64,000 nucleotides of DNA. Source: Oxalicibacterium flavum (GTDB lineage: Bacteria > Pseudomonadota > Gammaproteobacteria > Burkholderiales > Burkholderiaceae_D). The notes under the pieces are model-generated. The model was not told the origin of the DNA, did not search any database, and was given only the letters and a program-made list of their open reading frames with translations. Where the stretch lies: contig NZ_BMCG01000001.1 in assembly GCF_014635065.1 (NCBI RefSeq), positions 434,001-498,000 of the forward strand, in the 5' to 3' direction. The position numbers were made by a program, and so were the translations under genes. Numbering within the stretch: the first letter of the stretch is position 1; each line of letters begins with the position of its first letter. Shown piece by piece: positions 20,498 through 28,437 of the stretch.

Positions 20498-20881
20498 ATG
20501 AAACTCGATCACGCCACCGTCTCTACCCCGCATCTGGAAACGATGCGCGATTTTTTCTGCAGTATTGTCGGCCTGAGTGTCGGCCCGCGCCCACCCTTCT
20601 CCTTCGAGGGTCATTGGCTGTACCACGACGGTAAAGCGGTAATTCATCTGATCAAGACCAACTCCGATCACCCGTTCACAAAACAGTCCTCGTACATCGA
20701 CCACGTCGCCTTCCGGGTAGAGAACGAGGTCGATTGGAATGCATTGATCGCTCGCCTGGAAGCCGGCGGCATCGCCTATCGGACCACCACCTTGCCAGAT
20801 GGTAGCGAGCGACAACTGTTCGTGACACCAATGTCTGGTGTGCGAATCGAGTTTGTGACTGCATCCATCGCGTCGCGCTGA
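20498..20881 (+). CDS. VOC-superfamily (glyoxalase-fold) protein
   Basis: Protein of 127 aa with two beta-alpha-beta-beta-beta units. MKLDHATVSTPHLETMRDFF and IDHVAFRVENEVDWNALIARLEAGG give the two half-domains, with candidate metal ligands His5 and His in IDHVAF. The C-terminal RIEFVTAS strand ends with a Glu in the usual ligand position. Members are glyoxalases, dioxygenases or resistance proteins. The reaction cannot be inferred here. Monocistronic, 46 nt after the DUF2214 gene. Confidence 0.88.
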   Translation: MKLDHATVSTPHLETMRDFFCSIVGLSVGPRPPFSFEGHWLYHDGKAVIHLIKTNSDHPFTKQSSYIDHVAFRVENEVDWNALIARLEAGGIAYRTTTLPDGSERQLFVTPMSGVRIEFVTASIASR

Positions 20882-20953
20882 TGCACGCTCCAACCAGGCT
20901 CGCATTTGCCCCACCGCCATGTCCTGTCCATACGGTCTTTGCAAACAACGCGG

Positions 20954-21880
20954 TTAGGGCATCACATCCGCAAACGATGGCATGGCACGAATGGTTTCCA
21001 GAAACAGCCGTAGACGCGCCGGATAGTAACGCGCATGCGGATACACCAAATATACGGGCAACGGCGGAGCATTCCATTCGGCAGCCAGGTGAAGCAAGCG
21101 CCCCTGTGCAATATCATCGGCCACCAGCCATGACGAAACGATTCCCGCCCCCAGACCTGCCAGCGCCGCATTGCGCAACGCGTACAGACTGTCCGTACTC
21201 ATGCGCGGCTTGATACGGAAACGATGCTCGGCTCCATCCGACTGCCGCGTCAACGTTATTTCATCACGATAGAACGTGCCGAACGCCAACCAGGGCAGCA
21301 TGTGCAAATCCTCTACCTGCGCTGCCTGCTGCTTGCCAGCCAGCAACTGCGGCGCAACCACCGCTATGCGTGGCACATCGAAAATCTTGATGGCAATTAC
21401 GGAGGGATTGTCGATGACACCGACCTGAATAGCGCAATCTATACCTTCAGCAATAAAGTCAGGACGACGATCGTGCAGCAGCCATTCCACCGCGACACGC
21501 GGATAACGACCAAGGTAGTCGACCAGCGGCGTAATCAGATATTCCTGTCCGAACGCATGCGGCACCAGTACCCTCAAGGTCCCCTCCGGCTCGTCCTGCG
21601 TATCGCGCAGGTCTGCCTCCATCTCTTTCCAACTATCCAGAAGATCCTTGGCATGCGCATAACAGCGCTCGCCATCCTCTGTCAGCTTCATCACATGCGT
21701 GGAGCGTTGCAGCAAACGCAGGCCGAGACTGCGTTCCAGAGCCTGCAAACGACGACTTACCGTAGGTTGGCTGGTTTTGAGTTGTCCGGCGGCCGCCGAC
21801 AAGCTGCCCGTCTCGACAATGCGTATGAATGTTTGCAACAGTTCGATGCGGTCGACACCCGGATTTCCAGAATCTTTCAT
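20954..21880 (-). CDS. LysR-family transcriptional regulator
   Basis: Protein of 308 aa. The winged HTH is at residues 8-65 (ELLQTFIRIVETGSLSAAAG, then QPTVSRRLQALERSLGLRLL). A periplasmic-binding-like effector domain follows. It diverges from an MFS transporter gene 95 nt away, the usual arrangement in which the regulator controls export or uptake of its effector. The start at 21880 was chosen because it begins conserved sequence, and a LysR-type dyad overlaps it. An upstream in-frame start at 21922 would run through the operator. Confidence 0.93.
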   Translation of the reverse strand: MKDSGNPGVDRIELLQTFIRIVETGSLSAAAGQLKTSQPTVSRRLQALERSLGLRLLQRSTHVMKLTEDGERCYAHAKDLLDSWKEMEADLRDTQDEPEGTLRVLVPHAFGQEYLITPLVDYLGRYPRVAVEWLLHDRRPDFIAEGIDCAIQVGVIDNPSVIAIKIFDVPRIAVVAPQLLAGKQQAAQVEDLHMLPWLAFGTFYRDEITLTRQSDGAEHRFRIKPRMSTDSLYALRNAALAGLGAGIVSSWLVADDIAQGRLLHLAAEWNAPPLPVYLVYPHARYYPARLRLFLETIRAMPSFADVMP

Positions 21881-21893
21881 ACGAAAATCGTAT
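21879..21893. promoter_or_regulatory. LysR-type operator overlapping the regulator start
   Basis: ATACGA-AAA-TCGTAT is a perfect 15-bp dyad containing a T-N11-A core (T21880, A21892), the standard LysR recognition pattern. It overlaps the lysR start codon and lies 83 nt before the MFS start, suggesting autorepression plus control of the divergent transporter gene. Confidence 0.6.
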
Positions 21894-21975
21894 AACAGAT
21901 CTACGTTTGGAACCACTACCACACCCTATCCAAGGCACGGAGAATGCATTCTGCCGTCAATTAAAAGGAAATATC

Positions 21976-23193
21976 ATGGCAATTATGCAAACTACACATG
22001 CAAAGCTCGGAGCACACATCCTCCCGGCCTCGCTCATCCTGCTGCTTGCCGCCAGCGCCGGATTCAGTGTGGCCTCTCTCTACTACAGCCAGCCCATGCT
22101 CGGCGTACTTGGCGCGGACATGCATGCCAGCGATCGCATGGTCGGTCTGGTGCCAACCTTGACCCAACTGGGCTATGCGCTCGGCATCGTGCTGCTGGCC
22201 CCCCTCGGTGACCGCTACGACCGTCGCACCATCATCCTGATCAAGGCCGGCCTGCTGACACTGGCCCTGCTCAGCAGTGGGCTGGCTCCCGGCATGCCTT
22301 GGCTGCTTGCCGCCAGCCTGGTTATCGGTCTGAGCGCCACCATGGCGCAGGATATCGTGCCAGCAGCGGCAACACTGGCGCCGACAACCGCCCGCGGGAA
22401 AATCGTTGGCACCGTCATGACGGGCCTGCTGCTCGGCATTCTGCTCTCGCGCGTAATCAGCGGCCTCGGTGCCGAACAGTTTGGCTGGCGTGCCGTCTAT
22501 GTTGCTGCCGCAGGAAGTATTGCCTTGATTGCAGTAGCAACGTGGCGCGGCTTGCCACACTTCCAACCAACCACCCAGTTGTCGTACGGCGCCTTGCTCG
22601 GCTCGATGACTGGCCTTTGGAGGCAGCATGCCGCACTGCGACAGGCGGCATACGCGCAAGGCTTGCTGGCGGTAGGCTTCAGCGCATTCTGGTCGACGCT
22701 GGCAGTGATGCTGCATGGCGAGCCGTTTCACCTGGGCAGTGCGGCCGCTGGCGCATTCGGCCTGGCCGGCGCTGCCGGCGCGCTGGCCGCTCCCCTGGCA
22801 GGACGCCTGGCCGACCGGCGCGGCCCCGAACTGGTCACGCGACTCGGTGCCGGTTTGGCGGCCGTATCGTTTGCGACAATGTTTCTGGCACCACTCGTCC
22901 CGGCCCATGTGCAGCTGGCGCTGATCGTTGCCAGCGCGGTCGGCTTCGACTTCGGCATCCAAGCGACGCTGGTGGCGCATCAGACCATGGTTTTCGGCAT
23001 CGATCCCGGCTCACGCAGTCGCCTGAATGCATTGCTGTTCACAGGCATGTTTGTCGGCATGGCTGCAGGCGCAGCCGCCGGCAGCCTGCTGTTCTCGCAG
23101 TGGGGATGGACAGGTGTTGTGATGCTGGCGACCACCGCCTCGCTCAGCGCCTTGGGTGTGCGCCTGATCCGCCACCAAACAGGGAAGACGTAA
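21976..23193 (+). CDS. MFS transporter
   Basis: Protein of 405 aa with 12 predicted membrane helices. The loop 2-3 signature is APLGDRYDRRTIILIKAGLL and its repeat counterpart APLAGRLADRRGPELVTRLG. The layout resembles drug/sugar efflux members of the superfamily, but the substrate is not readable. AAAGGAA 6 nt upstream decides the ATG at 21976. Divergent from the LysR gene, which probably controls it. Confidence 0.92.
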   Translation: MAIMQTTHAKLGAHILPASLILLLAASAGFSVASLYYSQPMLGVLGADMHASDRMVGLVPTLTQLGYALGIVLLAPLGDRYDRRTIILIKAGLLTLALLSSGLAPGMPWLLAASLVIGLSATMAQDIVPAAATLAPTTARGKIVGTVMTGLLLGILLSRVISGLGAEQFGWRAVYVAAAGSIALIAVATWRGLPHFQPTTQLSYGALLGSMTGLWRQHAALRQAAYAQGLLAVGFSAFWSTLAVMLHGEPFHLGSAAAGAFGLAGAAGALAAPLAGRLADRRGPELVTRLGAGLAAVSFATMFLAPLVPAHVQLALIVASAVGFDFGIQATLVAHQTMVFGIDPGSRSRLNALLFTGMFVGMAAGAAAGSLLFSQWGWTGVVMLATTASLSALGVRLIRHQTGKT

Positions 23194-23329
23194 AGCAAGC
23201 CTATATACCACGGACAATACGATAACGCTCCACGCGACAGACTGCTTGTGAGACACAACGCCGCACTTCGTCCCAGTCTGTCGCGCTTGCGTTACAGTAG
23301 CGACCTCTCTCCGGCAGGCCAATGACATC

Positions 23330-23719
23330 ATGACCACGTTCAAGCACACCATCCTCTACACCGACACCAACGGCTTCGCCCGATTCCGCGAGGAAAACAT
23401 GCCCCTTCCGGACGGCACACCCAAGGCGTTGCTGTCCAACCTGTTTCCTTCGAGCGGCTTCCAGGTCCGCCACAGCCCGCCGGGTGTGAGCAGCGACTTC
23501 CATTGCACGACAACAGCGCAATGGCTGGTAGTGTTAAGCGGCGAAATGGAAATCGGCCTGCGCGACGGCACGTCACGTATCTTCAAGGCAGGCGAGCATT
23601 TCTTTTCCAACGATCTGCTGCCGGCAGGCGCAGCATTCGATCCCGCCGTACACGGCCATCGCAGCCAGGTGGTCGGCGATGCTCCATTGACGACCTTGTT
23701 TGTCCGAACTGGGGATTAG
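23330..23719 (+). CDS. Cupin-domain protein
   Basis: Small protein of 129 aa with one cupin barrel: motif 1 is degenerate (SSDFHCTTTAQWLVVLSGEMEIG) and motif 2 region is AGEHFFSNDLLPAGAAF. Only some of the usual metal-binding His/Glu residues are clear, so enzymatic activity is uncertain. No partner gene is evident. It follows the MFS gene by 136 nt with its own likely promoter. Confidence 0.82.
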   Translation: MTTFKHTILYTDTNGFARFREENMPLPDGTPKALLSNLFPSSGFQVRHSPPGVSSDFHCTTTAQWLVVLSGEMEIGLRDGTSRIFKAGEHFFSNDLLPAGAAFDPAVHGHRSQVVGDAPLTTLFVRTGD

Positions 23720-23837
23720 CTCAGAGCCGCATCTGGTAATGACACAAAGAGCAACCGCCTTGGCTGCGCCAGCACGCAAGTTGAAGCCTTCCTTGACGGA
23801 AGCTTGGCAATTTAAAAAAGGGGAATTAGGAAAGGAA

Positions 23838-23914
23838 TGGTCGGGGTGAGAGGATTCGAACCTCCGGCCTCTACGTCCCGAACGTAGCGCTCTACCGGGC
23901 TAAGCTACACCCCG
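23838..23914 (-). tRNA. tRNA-Pro (anticodon CGG)
   Basis: The 77-nt cloverleaf on the minus strand has a 7-bp acceptor stem (CGGGGTG with CACCCCG), anticodon stem CTACG/CGTAG around the loop TTCGGGA, T-arm GGAGG-TTCGAAT-CCTCT and an encoded CCA end. Anticodon CGG reads CCG codons. No integrase or duplicated 3' end adjoins it. Confidence 0.97.
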
Positions 23915-24061
23915 ACGGTGATGCTTGCAGAAAGATGCATATTTTAAACAATTCCGCCGTTTTTGTCGCGTACCTCCGCGCGGAAAACATCGATTTTTAT
24001 CGGCAAAAACATCTTCTCGAATAACTCCCCGGGGATTCTACTGTCGCCCTCCGCATTCGGC

Positions 24062-25306
24062 TCATCGGCCAAAACGCTGCTCGATGAGATCAATTGCACG
24101 AGTGACGCCATCCTCGTTTTGCATCTGCATTCCGAGTTCGGCAGCCCGGCGGCGCATAGGCTCCGACTGCAGCACCGTGCAAATGGCTTGCGCCAGTTGC
24201 CGTGCTGTCACGGTATTCCTGTGCAAAACCTTGCCGGCGGCGCCAACACGCCTCAACTCGTCTCCCCAGAACTGCTGATCGAATGCATGCTCGACCACGA
24301 TGGACGGACGTCCGGAGCGCAACGCAGAATGCGAAGTGCCGGCACCGCCGTGGTGGACGATCGCGGCACACTGCGAAAATACTTGCGCGTGCGGCGCCTG
24401 CATGCAGCGAAAGACATGCGAGGAGACGGCGACAGTTCCACCCGACTGGATCACGGCACGGCACCCTGCCAGTTCGACCGCTTCGCTCATCAAGGCCTCA
24501 AAGGATTCACCCTGAAACTGGGTCAGCGAGCCGAATGTCATGTAAAGCGGCGGCGCCCCGGCGTCGATGAAGTCCTGCAGACCTGGCGGCATCGGAATCG
24601 GGTGCGCGCCAGGAGGATAATGCAAGTCGCCGCAGATGTGGATGTGGGAACCCCAGTCGCCGCGTCGCGGACTCAGGGCGGGAGTGCATGCGATCAGGGT
24701 CAGGTCTTTCGATACATAGAGCTGTTCCTGCATGCTGGCCAGCGGTGGCAGGCCTTCACGCTGCCGCAGGACTTCGGCGCGGCTGAACATCTTCTTGCGG
24801 CCGACATAATCGCCGAGCTTCCAGGTCAGGCTGTTAAGAAAACCGCCCAGGCTCGGTCCGAACAGCGGAATTTCCCGGGTACTGACTGCAAGCGGGGCCA
24901 GCGCGATCGAAACACGCGGACAACCGGCCTTCTCCGCCGCCGTCAGCAACGTGTGGCAGACCATATGGCCGATCACGATGTCATTGTCGGCGCACAGCGC
25001 CTGAGAGGCTGCATACATGGCATCGAGGGCAGGATCAAAATAGCGCTGCATCACCAGCACGAACTGTTTCATCGGGTCGTTGGTGCGCACGATATCGACC
25101 AGTACCGGATCAAGCCCGTTCGGAAATCCATCGTAGGCGCGTACTGCGGCAAAACCGCCGGCAGCTGCATACCCCGCGTAATCCTTGTTATCGACACTGG
25201 TGTAGGCGACGGTCACCCGATGTCCGGCTGCCTGCAGGCCGTGCGCAAGCGCCATGAACGGCAGAATATCGCCGTCGCTGCCCCAGGTCTGGATTCCGAT
25301 TTTCAT
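24062..25306 (-). CDS. GT1-family (UDP-glycosyltransferase-like) glycosyltransferase
   Basis: Protein of 414 aa with a GT-B fold. The N-terminal acceptor domain begins MKIGIQTWGSDGDILPFMALA. The C-terminal nucleotide-sugar site is clear: PLYMTFGSL, HHGGAGTSHSALRSGRPSIVV and EHAFDQQFWGDELRRVG. Relatives glycosylate macrolides, sterols, flavonoids or rhamnolipid precursors; no lipid or antibiotic genes are near, so the acceptor is unknown. The start codon follows GAGGG. It lies 7 nt after the tetR gene, in one transcription unit. Confidence 0.92.
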   Translation of the reverse strand: MKIGIQTWGSDGDILPFMALAHGLQAAGHRVTVAYTSVDNKDYAGYAAAGGFAAVRAYDGFPNGLDPVLVDIVRTNDPMKQFVLVMQRYFDPALDAMYAASQALCADNDIVIGHMVCHTLLTAAEKAGCPRVSIALAPLAVSTREIPLFGPSLGGFLNSLTWKLGDYVGRKKMFSRAEVLRQREGLPPLASMQEQLYVSKDLTLIACTPALSPRRGDWGSHIHICGDLHYPPGAHPIPMPPGLQDFIDAGAPPLYMTFGSLTQFQGESFEALMSEAVELAGCRAVIQSGGTVAVSSHVFRCMQAPHAQVFSQCAAIVHHGGAGTSHSALRSGRPSIVVEHAFDQQFWGDELRRVGAAGKVLHRNTVTARQLAQAICTVLQSEPMRRRAAELGMQMQNEDGVTRAIDLIEQRFGR

Positions 25307-25313
25307 GATGCCC

Positions 25314-25949
25314 TCACGGTTGCGGGAAACGGTCGCGCAGCAATGTAGCGACCAGTTCCACCATGCTGTTGACGTCGAAGTCGCTGTCGCGCAGCCCAGC
25401 CACCAATCCAAGCAGATAGAACGACCAGAAAGCCAGCGTGACTGACATGGCATCGTCGAACGGCGCAATTTCGCGCCGGTCTGCCGCAGCCACGAACAAG
25501 GTGGCGACCCGATCGAGGAAGGCCATGGTTTTGCCGTGCACGATGTCGCCGGCCGGCCCGCCAAGAAACAGCGACTCCTTGACGAGCACACGCGAAAACG
25601 CCTGGTGACGCGCATAATAGCCGTACAGATGCAGCAGAAGATGACGCAGTTGCTGATGAATGTTCTTTCTCGGCAGCGTCTCGAATGCCTGCTCGATGAC
25701 CACGCTGATATCTCCCTCGAACGTGGCGACGAGAATGGCCGACTTGTCCGGGAAGTGCTTGAACAGCGTGCCCAGTCCCACGCCACAATGCCCGGCAAGC
25801 TGGCGCATGGTGGTGCCGTCATAGCCGTTCTGCTGAAACAGCGTATACGCAGAGGCGAGAATGAGCTTGCGCGTTTCCTCCTTCTGCCGGTCGCGATGTG
25901 TAGGTTTCTGTTCCGCTTGCATCATGAAGAGCTCGAATTGATTGAACAT
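25314..25949 (-). CDS. TetR-family transcriptional regulator
   Basis: Protein of 211 aa. The N-terminal HTH reads ASAYTLFQQNGYDGTTMRQL then GVGLGTLFKHFPDKSAIL, the TetR signature. The remainder is a helical ligand-binding domain. A 14-bp dyad lies 9 nt upstream of its start, so it probably represses itself and the downstream glycosyltransferase gene until a small molecule binds. Together this looks like an inducible detoxification or modification unit. Confidence 0.93.
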   Translation of the reverse strand: MFNQFELFMMQAEQKPTHRDRQKEETRKLILASAYTLFQQNGYDGTTMRQLAGHCGVGLGTLFKHFPDKSAILVATFEGDISVVIEQAFETLPRKNIHQQLRHLLLHLYGYYARHQAFSRVLVKESLFLGGPAGDIVHGKTMAFLDRVATLFVAAADRREIAPFDDAMSVTLAFWSFYLLGLVAGLRDSDFDVNSMVELVATLLRDRFPQP

Positions 25950-25958
25950 GAATTCTTA

Positions 25959-25972
25959 GTGAACATGTTCAC
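25959..25972. promoter_or_regulatory. Probable TetR operator
   Basis: The perfect dyad GTGAACATGTTCAC lies just upstream of the tetR start (25949). A partial copy TTGAACATGAATTC (25942-25955) overlaps the first codons. Size and position suit a TetR dimer site. The rest of the gap to 26171 shows no gene. Confidence 0.65.
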
Positions 25973-26170
25973 CATAAATAAGCTTCATCTCCCTGTCAAG
26001 CCATGCGCTGCAATAGTCACAACACGCAGATAAAAAATAACGGCCGAAGCGATTTTGTATTTGCTACGCTATATCTCTGGCAGCAGGTGTGCACGAGCGC
26101 TTTTATATGAATGACAATCGCCCACCATTCCGTGTTGCCGTTTTACGTTGACCAGCTTGATGGAATTTCC

Positions 26171-26578
26171 ATGAATCTCACCACTCCCGCCCTGCTGTTT
26201 CCGGCCATCTCGCTCCTTCTGGTGGCATTCACCAATCGCTTTCTGGTCACCGCGCAACTGATCCGCCAACTGCATGCGAAATATGAAACCGGCGCCAAGG
26301 ATGTCGTCATCCGGCAGATTTCCAATCTTCGTACGCGCATCATGCTGATCCGTCGCATGCAGGCGCTGGGCGTATCGGCTTTCATCCTGTGCGCGCTGTC
26401 GATGTTCCTGATCTTCATCGACGTACAGGTCGTGGCGCAGGTGGTGTTCGGACTGAGCATCTTCCTGCTGGTGATGGCGCTGCTGTTTTCCCTCTATGAA
26501 ATTTCGATCAGCACCAAGGCGATCGAGATCGAGATGGAGGACATGGAACACGCTCTCGGTCTGCACCGGGAACCATGA
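26171..26578 (+). CDS. DUF2721-family membrane protein
   Basis: Protein of 135 aa with three hydrophobic segments (TTPALLFPAISLLLVAFTNRF; MQALGVSAFILCALSMFLIF; VVFGLSIFLLVMALLFSLYE). The middle has a basic loop (IRQISNLRTRIMLIRRMQ) and the C-terminus is acidic. The pattern fits DUF2721, whose function is unknown. An ATG at 26111 is also in frame; 26171 starts the conserved region and has GGA upstream. Confidence 0.82.
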   Translation: MNLTTPALLFPAISLLLVAFTNRFLVTAQLIRQLHAKYETGAKDVVIRQISNLRTRIMLIRRMQALGVSAFILCALSMFLIFIDVQVVAQVVFGLSIFLLVMALLFSLYEISISTKAIEIEMEDMEHALGLHREP

Positions 26579-26678
26579 AACGGAATGCAGCGCGTGATAC
26601 AGTAAGGTCTTGTTGTTTTCCGTTTGCGATGGCCCGCCCCTTTCAGCCAGCCCTCACATCGCAATCCCGTATTGCGTC

Positions 26679-27074
26679 ATGAATCCACATATTCTCCCCA
26701 TTGCCCGCAATGTCTTCGGCGAACCGCTGGTGCCGTGTTCCTTCGATCCGGTCACCGGCTTCTTCCGCGACGGCTGTTGCAAGACATGCGAGGATGACGT
26801 CGGCAACCATGTGGTCTGCGCGGTCATGAATCCGACCTTCCTGATGTTCAGCGAAGCGTCGGGCAACGATCTGAGTTCGCCGCGCCCGGGTTTTCCCGGC
26901 CTCCAACCGGGCGATCAGTGGTGCCTTTGCGCAAGCCGCTGGATCGAAGCCTGGCGTGCCGGCATGGCGCCGCAAGTCGTTTTGGAAAGTACCAATCAGG
27001 AAGTCCTGCAGCTCGTCAGTCTGGAAGTGCTCAAACGGCATGCCTATAAGCCGCGCGAGGAACAGGATTGCTGA
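26679..27074 (+). CDS. DUF2237-family protein
   Basis: Protein of 131 aa with the family's conserved opening NVFGEPLVPCSFDPVTGFFRDGCC, the cysteine group CKTCEDDVGNHVVC and GDQWCLCASRWIEA. Seven cysteines in a short cytosolic protein suggest metal binding, but no function is known. Monocistronic, about 70 nt before the HDOD unit. Confidence 0.9.
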   Translation: MNPHILPIARNVFGEPLVPCSFDPVTGFFRDGCCKTCEDDVGNHVVCAVMNPTFLMFSEASGNDLSSPRPGFPGLQPGDQWCLCASRWIEAWRAGMAPQVVLESTNQEVLQLVSLEVLKRHAYKPREEQDC

Positions 27075-27145
27075 GCTGCCACACGAAGATGCTGGAAAGC
27101 AACTTCAGGCAGTGATAAGCTGGCCCCATAACGATACGGAGACTG

Positions 27146-27472
27146 TTGGCCTTGACCATCATCCACAAACAAGTCGCGCTGCAGGATGCGGAGCCCGGCA
27201 TGGTGCTGTCCGACGACCTGTTCGATTCGCAAGGGCAGACCCTGCTGCCGGCCGGCGCCACGCTGACCGAGCAAACCATCGCCTCGCTCGCGCGGCACGA
27301 GGTCGAATGGCTGCGTATCGAGGCAGGCAGAATGAGCCCAGAGGAAGAAGCAGCACAACGGGCCCATTACGCGCAACGCATCGCGCATCTGTTCCGTCAC
27401 CAGGACGACAGCCCCGCCGCCGCGCTGCTGCACGCCTACATCCGCAAGTATCGACTCGGGGAGGAAGCGTGA
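27146..27472 (+). CDS. Small partner protein of the HDOD gene (HD-GYP N-terminal-like module)
   Basis: Protein of 108 aa starting with TTG, 4 nt after GGAG. Residues 10-60 read GMVLSDDLFDSQGQTLLPAG then LTEQTIASLARHEVEWLRIE. This is the short module usually fused in front of HD-GYP or HDOD output domains. The C-terminal half is helical and acidic/basic. Its stop codon overlaps the HDOD start (TGATG), so it is probably a separated N-terminal domain acting with that protein. The alternative TTG at 27152 would remove two residues. Confidence 0.8.
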   Translation: MALTIIHKQVALQDAEPGMVLSDDLFDSQGQTLLPAGATLTEQTIASLARHEVEWLRIEAGRMSPEEEAAQRAHYAQRIAHLFRHQDDSPAAALLHAYIRKYRLGEEA

Positions 27473-28338
27473 TGCCCAATCCGCCGGCTTCCCACTCCCT
27501 CGCGTTCGACCAGGTGATGCAGCAGATCCACGATCTGCCGACGCTACCCGTGATCGTGCAGGACCTGCTCAAGAGCATCGACAGCGACGACGCCGATATC
27601 CACCTGATCACCCGCAAGGTTTCCCAGGACCAGGCGCTGTCGGCCAAGGTCCTGCGCTTTGCCAACTCCTCCTTCTACGGCGTGCAGTCGCGCGTCACCA
27701 CGATCCAGCAGGCCATCACGCTGATCGGCGTCGATGCCGTCAAGCACATGGCCAGTGCCAGCACCCTCACGCGACTGTTCCCGAGCGAACATCTGGCCGG
27801 ACTAGATTTCACGGCGCTATGGCGGCATTCCGTCGCAACCGCGGTCTGCGCGCGCGTGCTGGCACGTCATCTGCATGTCAATCAGGATTACGCCTTTACC
27901 GCCGGTCTGATGCACGACATCGGCCGGCTCGTGCTGGTCATTTACTTTCGCGACCAATACCAGAAGGTGCTGGCCTATCGTGAAGAACAGGACAGCCATC
28001 TGATCGAAGCCGAACGCGACATCATGGGCATCGATTACGTGATGACCGGCGTGGCGCTGGCAACCCACTGGAATTTCTCGGACTCCATCCGCAACGCGAT
28101 TGCCGGCCACTACCGTCCCGAGAACCAGAAGGTGCATTCGCTGGCCTCGATCGTTCACATTGCCAATGCGATCGTGCGCGCGCTCGACCTTTCCCGCGAC
28201 GAAAACGATCTTGTGCCACCGCTTTCCCAGGCAGCATGGGACGATCTGGCCCTGAGCGAGGAAACCTATCTGCGCGTGTTCCACGAAACCGAGGTGATGT
28301 TCGAGGAAATCAGCAGAATTCTGCTGACCGACGACTGA
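27472..28338 (+). CDS. HDOD-domain signalling protein
   Basis: Protein of 288 aa filled by an HDOD domain: LPTLPVIVQDLLKSID, the FANSSFYGVQSRVTTIQQAI segment, WRHSVATAVCARVLARHL, AFTAGLMHDIGRLVL and the ATHWNFSDSIRNAIAGHY region. The HD pair is retained as MHDIG. HDOD proteins act in motility, stress and c-di-GMP-linked regulation; no enzyme activity is established for most. GGGGAGGAA precedes the start codon. Coupled to the small upstream partner. Confidence 0.92.
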   Translation: MPNPPASHSLAFDQVMQQIHDLPTLPVIVQDLLKSIDSDDADIHLITRKVSQDQALSAKVLRFANSSFYGVQSRVTTIQQAITLIGVDAVKHMASASTLTRLFPSEHLAGLDFTALWRHSVATAVCARVLARHLHVNQDYAFTAGLMHDIGRLVLVIYFRDQYQKVLAYREEQDSHLIEAERDIMGIDYVMTGVALATHWNFSDSIRNAIAGHYRPENQKVHSLASIVHIANAIVRALDLSRDENDLVPPLSQAAWDDLALSEETYLRVFHETEVMFEEISRILLTDD

Positions 28339-28437
28339 CCGTTGCACAAGTGGTGCGGAATGCCGCATCATGCACGTTGTAGCGGCACAACTGCCATCAC
28401 AGCTTGCCCGCAGATTCCGCCATCCCCGAGCATATCG

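Noticed and set aside
23838-23914. tRNA-Pro as an island attachment site
   Set aside because: No integrase and no duplicated tRNA 3' end were seen on either side.
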